Translations under genes and position numbers: made by a program
Part shown: positions 24,984 to 31,033 of the stretch, piece by piece
Numbering within the stretch: the stretch's first letter is position 1
Layout: each line of letters opens with the position of its first letter
Assembly: GCA_016280395.1 (NCBI GenBank)
Contig: JAEEGQ010000029.1
Location: forward strand, 1-64,000
DNA: 64,000 bases
Reading direction: 5' to 3'
From: Lachnospiraceae bacterium
Lineage (GTDB): Bacteria; Bacillota; Clostridia; Lachnospirales; Lachnospiraceae
The notes under the pieces: generated by a model
What the model was told of the DNA's origin: nothing
Seen by the model: only the letters and a program-made list of their open reading frames with translations
Database searches by the model: none

Positions 24984-25203
24984 GGAATAAAAAAGGACGC
25001 GGGATGCGCCGTATGTTTTGACTCTCATTTAGCAAAACACTTAACGAGAACGAGCATCACCCCATCGAGCGAGCTTCTCGCGCAGATGGGAAAAGTGATG
25101 CGATGTTCGAGTTTAGTGCCTCAGGGCCGTATCTGCCCTGAGGTCTTTTTGCTTGTCGGAGAGTTAAAACATGCGGCGCATCCCGCGTCCCTCTTTATAT
25201 TCC
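24984..25203. ncRNA. Candidate structured RNA with three-way junction (about 200 nt), strand uncertain
   Basis: A 32-bp helix (24995-25026 with 25159-25190; no mismatches, two wobbles) is extended outward by GGAATA/TATTCC and A/T tracts. Inside it are P2 (25031-25037/25147-25153), a long arm P3 (25038-25060/25095-25118, topped by 25061-25066/25085-25090 and 25069-25073/25077-25081) and a perfect 9-bp hairpin P4 (25119-25127/25135-25143). P2, P3 and P4 meet with only a TCT linker. P3 holds a tandem G-A/A-G mismatch (25046-25047 with 25109-25110) and a four-A bulge. All three wobble pairs are G-U only if the RNA is read on the plus strand. The minus strand, however, has a T6 run after the element that could end the pyrBI mRNA. 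No open frame and no Rfam family I recognise fits; no clear promoter is seen. Confidence 0.6.
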
Positions 25204-25211
25204 GGCATTTG

Positions 25212-25637
25212 TTATTTCTTGCTGTATGCCTGTTCACAGTAAACACATCTGTAAACGCCCTTTACCGGGTCCGTAAGCTTAAAGCAATGCTCTATCTCCT
25301 GCTCTACGCTTGTTATACAGCGCGGATTCTTGCACTTCAGGATGTTTGTGACCTTTTCCGGGTATCTTAAATGTCTCTTTTCAACGATCTTTTCATCTTC
25401 AATGATATTTATCGTGATGTTGGGGTTCATAACGGCAAGCATGTCAAGATTAAGCGTCAGCGGTCCTTCGATCTTGATAATATCCTTTTTCCCCATCTTA
25501 TTGCTCTTTGCGTTCTTGATTATCGCAACCTGCTCATCAAGCTTGTCAAGCTGCAGGTATTCATATATCTTCATGGCGCCGCCTGCCTCGATATGGTCTA
25601 TGACAACGCCCTGTTTTAATCCGCCTATGTTCAGCAT
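25212..25637 (-). CDS. pyrI: Aspartate carbamoyltransferase regulatory subunit
   Basis: 141 residues. It binds nucleotide effectors (CTP, ATP, UTP) and joins PyrB trimers into the allosteric dodecamer of pyrimidine synthesis. The N-terminal allosteric domain has LNIGGLKQGVVIDHIEAGGA. The C-terminal zinc domain has four Cys in the canonical order: CKNPRC, then 23 residues later CVYC. RBS GGAGGAG is 9 bases before ATG. It lies 85 bp after pyrB, so B and I form an operon as in enterics and many clostridia. The structured element at 24984-25203 begins 9 bp after its stop. Confidence 0.95.
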   Translation of the reverse strand: MLNIGGLKQGVVIDHIEAGGAMKIYEYLQLDKLDEQVAIIKNAKSNKMGKKDIIKIEGPLTLNLDMLAVMNPNITINIIEDEKIVEKRHLRYPEKVTNILKCKNPRCITSVEQEIEHCFKLTDPVKGVYRCVYCEQAYSKK

Positions 25638-25722
25638 ATTACGTATCTCCTCCGATCATTTTTCTGAAAATCCGTGAATAAAAATGTAAAATATAACGGC
25701 TAAATGTTTTTATGATTCGGTC

Positions 25723-26640
25723 TTATGCAAGCCCGAGCAGTTTGAGGATAAGTGCCATCCTCACATATACTCCGTACTGAGCCTGCTTGAAATATACTGC
25801 TCTCGGGTCATCGTCGACTTCTGTGGAGATCTCGTTTACTCTTGGCAGGGGATGCATTATGAGCATATCCGGTTTTGCAAATTCGAGCTTCTTCTTATCG
25901 AGGATGAAACTGTCTTTTAAGCGGATATAATCCTCTTCGTTGAAAAATCTTTCGCGCTGGACGCGTGTCATGTAGAGAACATCGAGTCCGGGCATGTTTT
26001 CTTCAAGTTTCTTTACTTCCCTGTATTCGATATTGCCGGCGTCAAGCACTTCACGCCTCAGGTAATCGGGAATTTTAAGTTCTTCGGGTGAAATGAACAC
26101 AAACTTTGTGTTTTTGTAGCGAACCATCGCATTTACAAGAGAATGCACGGTCCTGCCGAATTTAAGATCGCCGCAGCAGCCGATGGTAAGCCCTTCGAGA
26201 GTCCCTTTAAGAGAACGGATCGTAAGAAGATCCGTAAGAGTCTGCGTCGGATGGTTGTGGCCGCCGTCTCCTGCATTTATTATCGGTATGGATGAAAAAC
26301 GGGATGCAACCATTGGCGCGCCTTCTTTGGGATGGCGCATTGCACAGATGTCGGCATATCCTGAAACAACACGGATGGTATCGGAAACCGACTCTCCTTT
26401 TGCTGCGGATGAAGAATCCGCGGTAGCAAACCCTAAGACATTTCCGCCCAGATTGAGCATTGCTGCTTCAAAGCTAAGGCGTGTCCTTGTGCTTGGTTCA
26501 TAAAAAAGGGTCGCAAGCTTCTTTCCGTGGCATATCTCGGCATATTTACCGGGATTTGCAACTATGTCGTCCGCAAGATCGAAAAGATCCTTCATTTCGT
26601 CAACGGACAGGTCAAGGGGACTGATAATGTGTCTTGGCAT
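25723..26640 (-). CDS. pyrB: Aspartate carbamoyltransferase catalytic subunit
   Basis: 305 residues, full length. It joins carbamoyl phosphate and aspartate to N-carbamoylaspartate. The carbamoyl-phosphate loop [19 protein letters not shown], the site [12 protein letters not shown], the aspartate-site residues in MTRVQRERF and the block [11 protein letters not shown] are all present. GAGGAGG precedes the ATG by 7 bases. The gene lies 77 bp after the folT-folC fusion, and a hairpin leader fills the gap. No PyrR-type anti-terminator is recognisable upstream, so regulation is probably through the PyrI subunit or the leader hairpin. Confidence 0.97.
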   Translation of the reverse strand: MPRHIISPLDLSVDEMKDLFDLADDIVANPGKYAEICHGKKLATLFYEPSTRTRLSFEAAMLNLGGNVLGFATADSSSAAKGESVSDTIRVVSGYADICAMRHPKEGAPMVASRFSSIPIINAGDGGHNHPTQTLTDLLTIRSLKGTLEGLTIGCCGDLKFGRTVHSLVNAMVRYKNTKFVFISPEELKIPDYLRREVLDAGNIEYREVKKLEENMPGLDVLYMTRVQRERFFNEEDYIRLKDSFILDKKKLEFAKPDMLIMHPLPRVNEISTEVDDDPRAVYFKQAQYGVYVRMALILKLLGLA

Positions 26641-26661
26641 AACAATTCCTCCTCTGGTTTT

Positions 26662-26714
26662 TATAGCCTTTAAGGGCGCTTTCTCGGGGACAAGCCTTTG
26701 CGCCCGGCTTTATA
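26662..26714 (-). promoter_or_regulatory. Hairpin in the folC-pyrB gap
   Basis: A perfect inner stem GGGCGC/GCGCCC (26700-26705 with 26674-26679) is enclosed by GCC/GGC and TATA/TATA pairs around a 20-base loop. It is followed by A-rich sequence, not T-rich, so it is not an ordinary terminator. It may be an attenuation, processing or stability element ahead of pyrB. Confidence 0.45.
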
Positions 26715-26717
26715 GAT

Positions 26718-28538
26718 TCAATTCAGTGCTTTTCGCACTTCGTCCATCATATACAGCGATCCCGTAACAAGTACGATCCCGTCCGGTCCTGCAGACGTCA
26801 GTGCCGTTTTTACACCGTTTTGAACACTTTCACACGCAGTAACGGGCTTTCCGTAGCCGTTAAGAAAACCGGCAAGCTCCATTGCGGGAAGCGACCTCTT
26901 GTTATTTGCCGTAACGGTTACATATTCAGCGGCAAAAGGATCTATGATGTCATACATCGACTTATAGTCTTTATCGCGCATCACAGCGGTAAGGATAACC
27001 GCTTTTTTGCCTTTAAGTACAGGCGCAAGGGATTCGGCAACAGCCTCAAGACACTGCGGATTATGGCCTCCGTCGGCTATTACAAGCGGGTCTTTGTTAA
27101 GTATCTCGAATCGTGCAGGCATCGAAAAGCTTTCAAAACCTGCCTTTACTGCTTCATCAGTAATGATGAACCCGCGTTCTTTAAGCTTTTCAACTGCTTC
27201 AAGGGCAACAGCTGCATTCCTTGCCTGATAAATGGCAGGAGTGTTTATAGTGATGTCATATTCTTTGCCGTTATCGGTTGTATATGTGATGTTTGCTGAC
27301 ATATCGGAACCGGGGCCGGGCTGAACCTTAAGTCTTGCAAAGTCAGCTATGACAGGTGTGATGTTCTTATCCGTGCAGTTTGCTTTTAACACATTCAGGG
27401 CTTCTATGCAGCCTGGGTAAAGCACGACAGCGCTTCCCTTTTTGATTATCCCCGCTTTATGCTCCGTTATCTCTTCCACTGTATTTCCGAGATAATTAAC
27501 ATGGTCAAGACCGATATTCGTTATAACGGACATTTCCGGTGCCTGTATAAAATTCGTTGCGTCTTCTTTTCCGCCCATTCCGGCCTCAAGAACGACTATA
27601 TCGCAGCCTTTGTCAGCAAAGTATTTAAGGGCGGCGCAGGTATAGAATTCAAATTCCGTAGGTGGCTCAAAGCCCGCAGCACCTGTGTTTTCCTCAATTA
27701 TCTTTGTAAGTTTTCCGGTTATCTCCTCAAACCTGTTTTCCGAAGCAAGCTTCCCATTTATGTTGAAATACTCGCGCGGAGAATCAAGGTAAGGCGAATT
27801 GAAGATACCGACCTTAAGTCCCGAAGCTTTAAGGACTGACGCTATCATATTGGAAATGCTGCCTTTACCGTTAGTACCGGCAACATGGATAAATCTTAAG
27901 TTCTGCTCGGGGTTTCCTACAAGGTCCGCAAATGCCCGTACTCTTGTAAGGCCGGGATGTGAACCGGGTTTGATAACCTTCTGAACGGCTTCGTTGACCT
28001 TTCCCATATCTTCGTAACCGCGGAATATCCTGCGAAGCTGGGGAATAAGATACCTGCCCATCGCAAGTATCACTATGGGCTGCAGAACGATATTAAGCCC
28101 TACCTGCGGGAGCCTTTCAACAAAAGTGGTGATGAACACCTTATGATACATAAAATGCAGTATGACAGAATTTGCAAGAAGGCTGCAGAGTATCTCAACA
28201 CACAGCACACAGGTAACGGTACGTTTTACATCTATTTTTTTCTTTAAGAAGAAACCGTAAAAGAAGCCTCTGACTATCGCGGATATTGTAAGGAAAGGAT
28301 TTGCGGCGCCATACCAGATAGTAGCACCGATATAATCGGCAAGACCGCCTGTAAGGGCCGAAAACCAAGGGCCGAATAAGCTTCCGGTAATGGCTCTTGC
28401 AACAAATGCAGTGCCAAATCTGGTCGTATCCGTTCCGATACTTACAAAACGCTCAAGTACTATCTCGAGAGCCGTAAGCATGCCGCAGAAAGCAATGATC
28501 AGTATGGTATCGTTTGTCTTTTTATTTGTCTTGTTCAT
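26718..28538 (-). CDS. Fusion of a folate ECF-transporter S component (FolT) and folylpolyglutamate synthase (FolC)
   Basis: 606 residues from ATG 28538, which has AAGGA 8 bases upstream. The frame opens at 28562, but that lies at or before the transcription start set by the promoter at 28571-28599. Residues 1-175 are a six-helix ECF S-component of the FolT type (TILIIAFCGMLTALEIVLER, RFGTAFVARAITGSLFGPW). Residues about 185-605 are a complete Mur-ligase-fold FolC with P-loop HVAGTNGKGSISNM, VLEAGMGGKEDATN, and late ADGGHNPQC. The first half would bring folate in and the second would trap it by adding glutamates. pyrB and pyrI follow. No THF riboswitch is visible. Confidence 0.9.
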   Translation of the reverse strand: MNKTNKKTNDTILIIAFCGMLTALEIVLERFVSIGTDTTRFGTAFVARAITGSLFGPWFSALTGGLADYIGATIWYGAANPFLTISAIVRGFFYGFFLKKKIDVKRTVTCVLCVEILCSLLANSVILHFMYHKVFITTFVERLPQVGLNIVLQPIVILAMGRYLIPQLRRIFRGYEDMGKVNEAVQKVIKPGSHPGLTRVRAFADLVGNPEQNLRFIHVAGTNGKGSISNMIASVLKASGLKVGIFNSPYLDSPREYFNINGKLASENRFEEITGKLTKIIEENTGAAGFEPPTEFEFYTCAALKYFADKGCDIVVLEAGMGGKEDATNFIQAPEMSVITNIGLDHVNYLGNTVEEITEHKAGIIKKGSAVVLYPGCIEALNVLKANCTDKNITPVIADFARLKVQPGPGSDMSANITYTTDNGKEYDITINTPAIYQARNAAVALEAVEKLKERGFIITDEAVKAGFESFSMPARFEILNKDPLVIADGGHNPQCLEAVAESLAPVLKGKKAVILTAVMRDKDYKSMYDIIDPFAAEYVTVTANNKRSLPAMELAGFLNGYGKPVTACESVQNGVKTALTSAGPDGIVLVTGSLYMMDEVRKALN

Positions 28539-28570
28539 AAACGATTTCCTTGTTGCAGACATTTTTCCCT

Positions 28571-28599
28571 ATTATACGCCTTAAGGGTTCCGTAAACAA
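28571..28599 (-). promoter_or_regulatory. Promoter of folT-folC-pyrB-pyrI
   Basis: On the minus strand, -35 TTGTTT (28594-28599), 17-bp spacer, -10 TATAAT (28571-28576). It sits right after the rpsO terminator, so transcription of this operon is independent of the ribosomal operon. The start falls at about 28563, which decides the start codon of the fusion gene. Confidence 0.75.
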
Positions 28600-28608
28600 G
28601 TAAAGCTC

Positions 28609-28638
28609 AAAAAAAAGAGGCACTGATACGTGCCCCTT
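28609..28638 (-). terminator. Terminator of rpsO
   Basis: A 7-bp stem (28630-28636 with 28617-28623) with a 6-base loop is followed on the minus strand by T8. The one non-Watson-Crick pair is a G-U wobble on the minus strand. Confidence 0.9.
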
Positions 28639-28643
28639 ATGGA

Positions 28644-28910
28644 TTACTTTCTTAAGCCAAGCTTCTCGATAAGACTACGATATGAATCGATATTTGTCTT
28701 CTTGAGGTATGCAAGCATGTTACGGCGCTGGCCGACCATCTTTAAAAGACCGCGTCTTGAATGATGGTCTTTGTGGTTGTCCTTTAAGTGCTCGTTAAGC
28801 TCGTTGATACGCTCGGTAAGTAAAGCGATCTGAACTTCCGGTGAACCGGTGTCTTCAGGTGTTCTGCCGTATGCGGCAATGATCTCTTTTTTCTTTTCTG
28901 TGCTGATCAT
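28644..28910 (-). CDS. rpsO: 30S ribosomal protein S15
   Basis: 88 residues, full length. It binds the central-domain three-way junction of 16S rRNA early in 30S assembly. Family blocks [38 protein letters not shown] and [15 protein letters not shown] are intact. AAAGGAG precedes the ATG. It has its own promoter (29011-29039) and terminator, and follows ribF as the end of the rimP-infB cluster. The usual partner pnp is elsewhere in the window. Confidence 0.98.
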   Translation of the reverse strand: MISTEKKKEIIAAYGRTPEDTGSPEVQIALLTERINELNEHLKDNHKDHHSRRGLLKMVGQRRNMLAYLKKTNIDSYRSLIEKLGLRK

Positions 28911-29039
28911 GTTTATGATCTCCTTTCAATTTCTGCAGCCGTACGCCCCAAACGCGGCCAAAGGTCACAGTGTCCATTGACAGGGCAAGGGGTAAAAGTC
29001 TGCCTAAGAGATATTATCATAAGACAGACAAATTGTAAA
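28911..29039 (-). promoter_or_regulatory. rpsO promoter and 5' leader
   Basis: The promoter is consensus-like: -35 TTTACA (29034-29039), 17-bp spacer, -10 TAATAT (29011-29016). The leader is about 95 bases, long for one small gene, and contains GCCG/CGGC and CCTTGCC-containing segments able to form hairpins near the start codon. S15 is known to repress its own mRNA in several bacteria through leader structures that differ between phyla, so autoregulation is plausible here. The exact fold is not settled by eye. Confidence 0.65.
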
Positions 29040-29053
29040 CAACTTTTTATCAT

Positions 29054-29103
29054 TGCGAAGGATAATTAATTTATCCCGGTCTTTACCCGGTAAAGCTTTC
29101 GCA
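29054..29103 (-). other. Branched inverted-repeat structure after ribF
   Basis: TGCGAA (29054-29059) pairs with TTCGCA (29098-29103) and encloses two small hairpins: GGATAA/TTATCC (29060-29065/29071-29076) and CTTTAC/GTAAAG (29081-29086/29090-29095). It lies between the ribF stop and the rpsO promoter, with no T run, and may be a 3'-end or processing element of the rimP-ribF mRNA. Confidence 0.4.
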
Positions 29104-29110
29104 AAACCAG

Positions 29111-29653
29111 TTAAATATCGTCTCTTCCGAGCATTTCGCAGGCTTCTTTTATATGTCCTTCTTTGAGTTCTTCCCTGATCCTTGTACTGCTTATATCCTC
29201 TCCGGCATACCTTACTTTGTCTTTTACAACAACTTCGAATCCGTATTTTTTACCGAGATTCTTAAGCATTTCAATATCGCCCCTTCCCTTTTTCCCGAAC
29301 CGGAAATCGGGGCCGGTGTAAATGCGCTTCATCCCAAGCTTTCTGCAAAGCACAGCCCTTACAAAGCGTTTCGGGCTCATGTTCGCTTCATGCTTTCCGA
29401 AACGGTAGACAACGATATAATCGGGATCGTAGGCAGAAAGCAGCTTTAATTTGCGTGCCTCGTCATCTATTGCGGAATCGGCCTCAAGAGGCGTGCCTTT
29501 TGCCGCATCAAAAGTAAAGATGACTTTTTTGAGCCTGTCACCTTTTAAGAGCGTCAGCAGCAGGTCATGTCCTTTATGAACACCGTCAAACTTGCCTATC
29601 GTGACTGCGCTGCCGGAAATCCTGGTATTTTTTATATCTCTTAAAACGATCAT
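29111..29653 (-). CDS. ribF: Short RibF: FAD synthetase (FMN adenylyltransferase) domain only
   Basis: 180 residues, against about 300 for bifunctional RibF. The nucleotidyltransferase half is complete: GKFDGVHKGHDLLL (HxGH-type motif), FTFDAAKG, DYIVVYRF, YTGPDFRFGKKGRGD and the ISSTRIRE motif. The chain stops at CEMLGRDDI, the point where the riboflavin kinase domain normally begins, and I find no kinase sequence in any frame of the next 200 bases. The enzyme could make FAD from FMN but should not phosphorylate riboflavin. It overlaps truB by ATGA, as in normal clusters. Either a separate kinase exists elsewhere or this is a specialised or decaying copy. Confidence 0.85.
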   Translation of the reverse strand: MIVLRDIKNTRISGSAVTIGKFDGVHKGHDLLLTLLKGDRLKKVIFTFDAAKGTPLEADSAIDDEARKLKLLSAYDPDYIVVYRFGKHEANMSPKRFVRAVLCRKLGMKRIYTGPDFRFGKKGRGDIEMLKNLGKKYGFEVVVKDKVRYAGEDISSTRIREELKEGHIKEACEMLGRDDI

Positions 29654-30558
29654 ATCTTTCCCGGAAAGACAATATACGGATACATATATTTTGCTCTGTC
29701 TTTCAACTCATAAATTGCCCGGAATTCTCCGTCTTTATCATACATCTTGTAAAGGCCCGGAAGGTTTTCGGAAAGAAACAGCTTTCTTGGGATCCTGTTG
29801 CCGTTGATGAGCAGGTGGTTCGCCTCGCCTTCGGAGGCTTTCAGGCACGGATGATCATATACCGAATCTGCGGGGATCAGTTTTTCCGCGATCTTCCCTT
29901 CGCCTGCAAGGGCAACGGCTTCGTCAAGAGTTACGGATTCTTCTATTCCGAATATCCCGACCCTTGTGCGGCAAAGATCTCCCATACAGGCTCCTGTGCC
30001 AAGCTTTTCGCCTATATCAAAGCAAAGGCTCCTGATATAAGTGCCTTTAGAGCATTCGACAAGCAGATGCGCCCGTTTTACAAATCCGTTCTCTTCTACG
30101 GTGTCTTTGATATCAAGCCTGCTTATTGTTATCTCTTTGGCTTCACGCTCAACGGTCATGCCTTTTCTTGCAAGATCGTAAAGGCGCTCCCCATCCTTCC
30201 ACTTGGCGGAAAACATGGGCGGTACCTGCATTATCGTGCCACGGAAATGCAAAAGCGCGTTTTCAAGCTCACTTCGTGTAACAAAAGACGGCATACTGCT
30301 TATGACATTGCCTGTAATATCGTAGCTGTCGGTCTTTGTGCCGATGATAAGCTCCGCAACATATTCTTTTGTACTGTCCGTAAGCTTTCCGCAGACTTTT
30401 GTCGCATTACCAAAGCAGACAGGCAGAACGCCTGTCGCATTTGGATCCAGCGTGCCTGTGTGTCCGGTCTTTTCACGGCCGCAGGCATGCTTTAATATAC
30501 CAATGACCTTACTTGAAGTAAGGCCCTTGGGTTTGTTGACTATCAATATACCGTTCAT
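29650..30558 (-). CDS. truB: tRNA pseudouridine(55) synthase
   Basis: 302 residues. It makes pseudouridine 55 in the T loop of tRNAs. The N-terminal block GILIVNKPKGLTSSKVIGIL and the catalytic Asp in GHTGTLDPNATGVLPVC are present, as are YIRSLCFDIGEKLGTGA and a small C-terminal domain. It overlaps rbfA upstream and ribF downstream by four bases each (ATGA), so all three are translationally coupled. The DHH phosphoesterase gene that often separates rbfA from truB in Firmicutes is absent. Confidence 0.96.
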   Translation of the reverse strand: MNGILIVNKPKGLTSSKVIGILKHACGREKTGHTGTLDPNATGVLPVCFGNATKVCGKLTDSTKEYVAELIIGTKTDSYDITGNVISSMPSFVTRSELENALLHFRGTIMQVPPMFSAKWKDGERLYDLARKGMTVEREAKEITISRLDIKDTVEENGFVKRAHLLVECSKGTYIRSLCFDIGEKLGTGACMGDLCRTRVGIFGIEESVTLDEAVALAGEGKIAEKLIPADSVYDHPCLKASEGEANHLLINGNRIPRKLFLSENLPGLYKMYDKDGEFRAIYELKDRAKYMYPYIVFPGKI

Positions 30559-31007
30559 TCTTCGAAACTTTCCGTACCTGTCTCTTCATCGGATTCGTCA
30601 TTCGGATCGGGATCCGTGATATCAAAAGGCTCTGTGTCGATTCCGGCATCCGGGGAAACACCGGCAAGCTCGTCGATCTTTTTGCTCATCTCTATTCCGT
30701 ATGCAATGGAGTCATCGGCAATAAAGCGAAGCTCCGGAGTATTGCGCATGTTCATGCTTCCCGCAAGCCTGCTCCTTAAGAAGGAAGCTGCATTCTTAAG
30801 ACCTTTTACGGTGTCTTTAAGCTCTTCTTCAGAACCCAAAACGCTTATAAAAACCTTTGCGGTCTTAAGATCGGGAGCAACTTCGCATCTTGTCACGGAG
30901 GTGAACTCATGGATCCTCGGATCCTTGACTTCGGAACGTATAAGCTCGCTAAGCTCTTTCTGAACTTCCTGGTTTATCCTTATGTTTTTAATACTGTCTT
31001 TTCTCAT
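30555..31007 (-). CDS. rbfA: 30S ribosome-binding factor A
   Basis: About 150 residues from ATG 31007 (MRKDSIKNIRINQEVQKEL), the position where the family begins, with GGAG 5 bases upstream. An upstream ATG at 31037 overlaps the infB stop and would add ten unconserved residues. The type-II KH core runs from about 8 to 115 (SEVKDPRIHEFTSVTRCEVA, AKVFISVLG, RLAGSMNMRNTPELRFIADDS). The last 25 residues are an acidic tail (DPDPNDESDEETGTESFEE). It helps mature the 16S 5' end during 30S assembly. It sits between infB and truB. Confidence 0.95.
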   Translation of the reverse strand: MRKDSIKNIRINQEVQKELSELIRSEVKDPRIHEFTSVTRCEVAPDLKTAKVFISVLGSEEELKDTVKGLKNAASFLRSRLAGSMNMRNTPELRFIADDSIAYGIEMSKKIDELAGVSPDAGIDTEPFDITDPDPNDESDEETGTESFEE

Positions 31008-31033
31008 AGCTGCTCCAAACCGGGAATTCCGGA

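Noticed and set aside
24984-25203. MITE or other small mobile element as explanation for the long inverted repeat
   Set aside because: No target-site duplication is visible, and the interior is itself fully structured with G-U and tandem G-A pairs. I keep it as an alternative only; a second copy in the genome would revive it.
28539-28643. THF riboswitch ahead of the folate transporter fusion
   Set aside because: The promoter leaves only about 25 bases of leader, too short for either THF riboswitch class.
28911-29110. Frameshifted riboflavin kinase domain after ribF
   Set aside because: None of the three minus-strand frames shows the kinase motifs; the region holds a structured spacer and the rpsO promoter.
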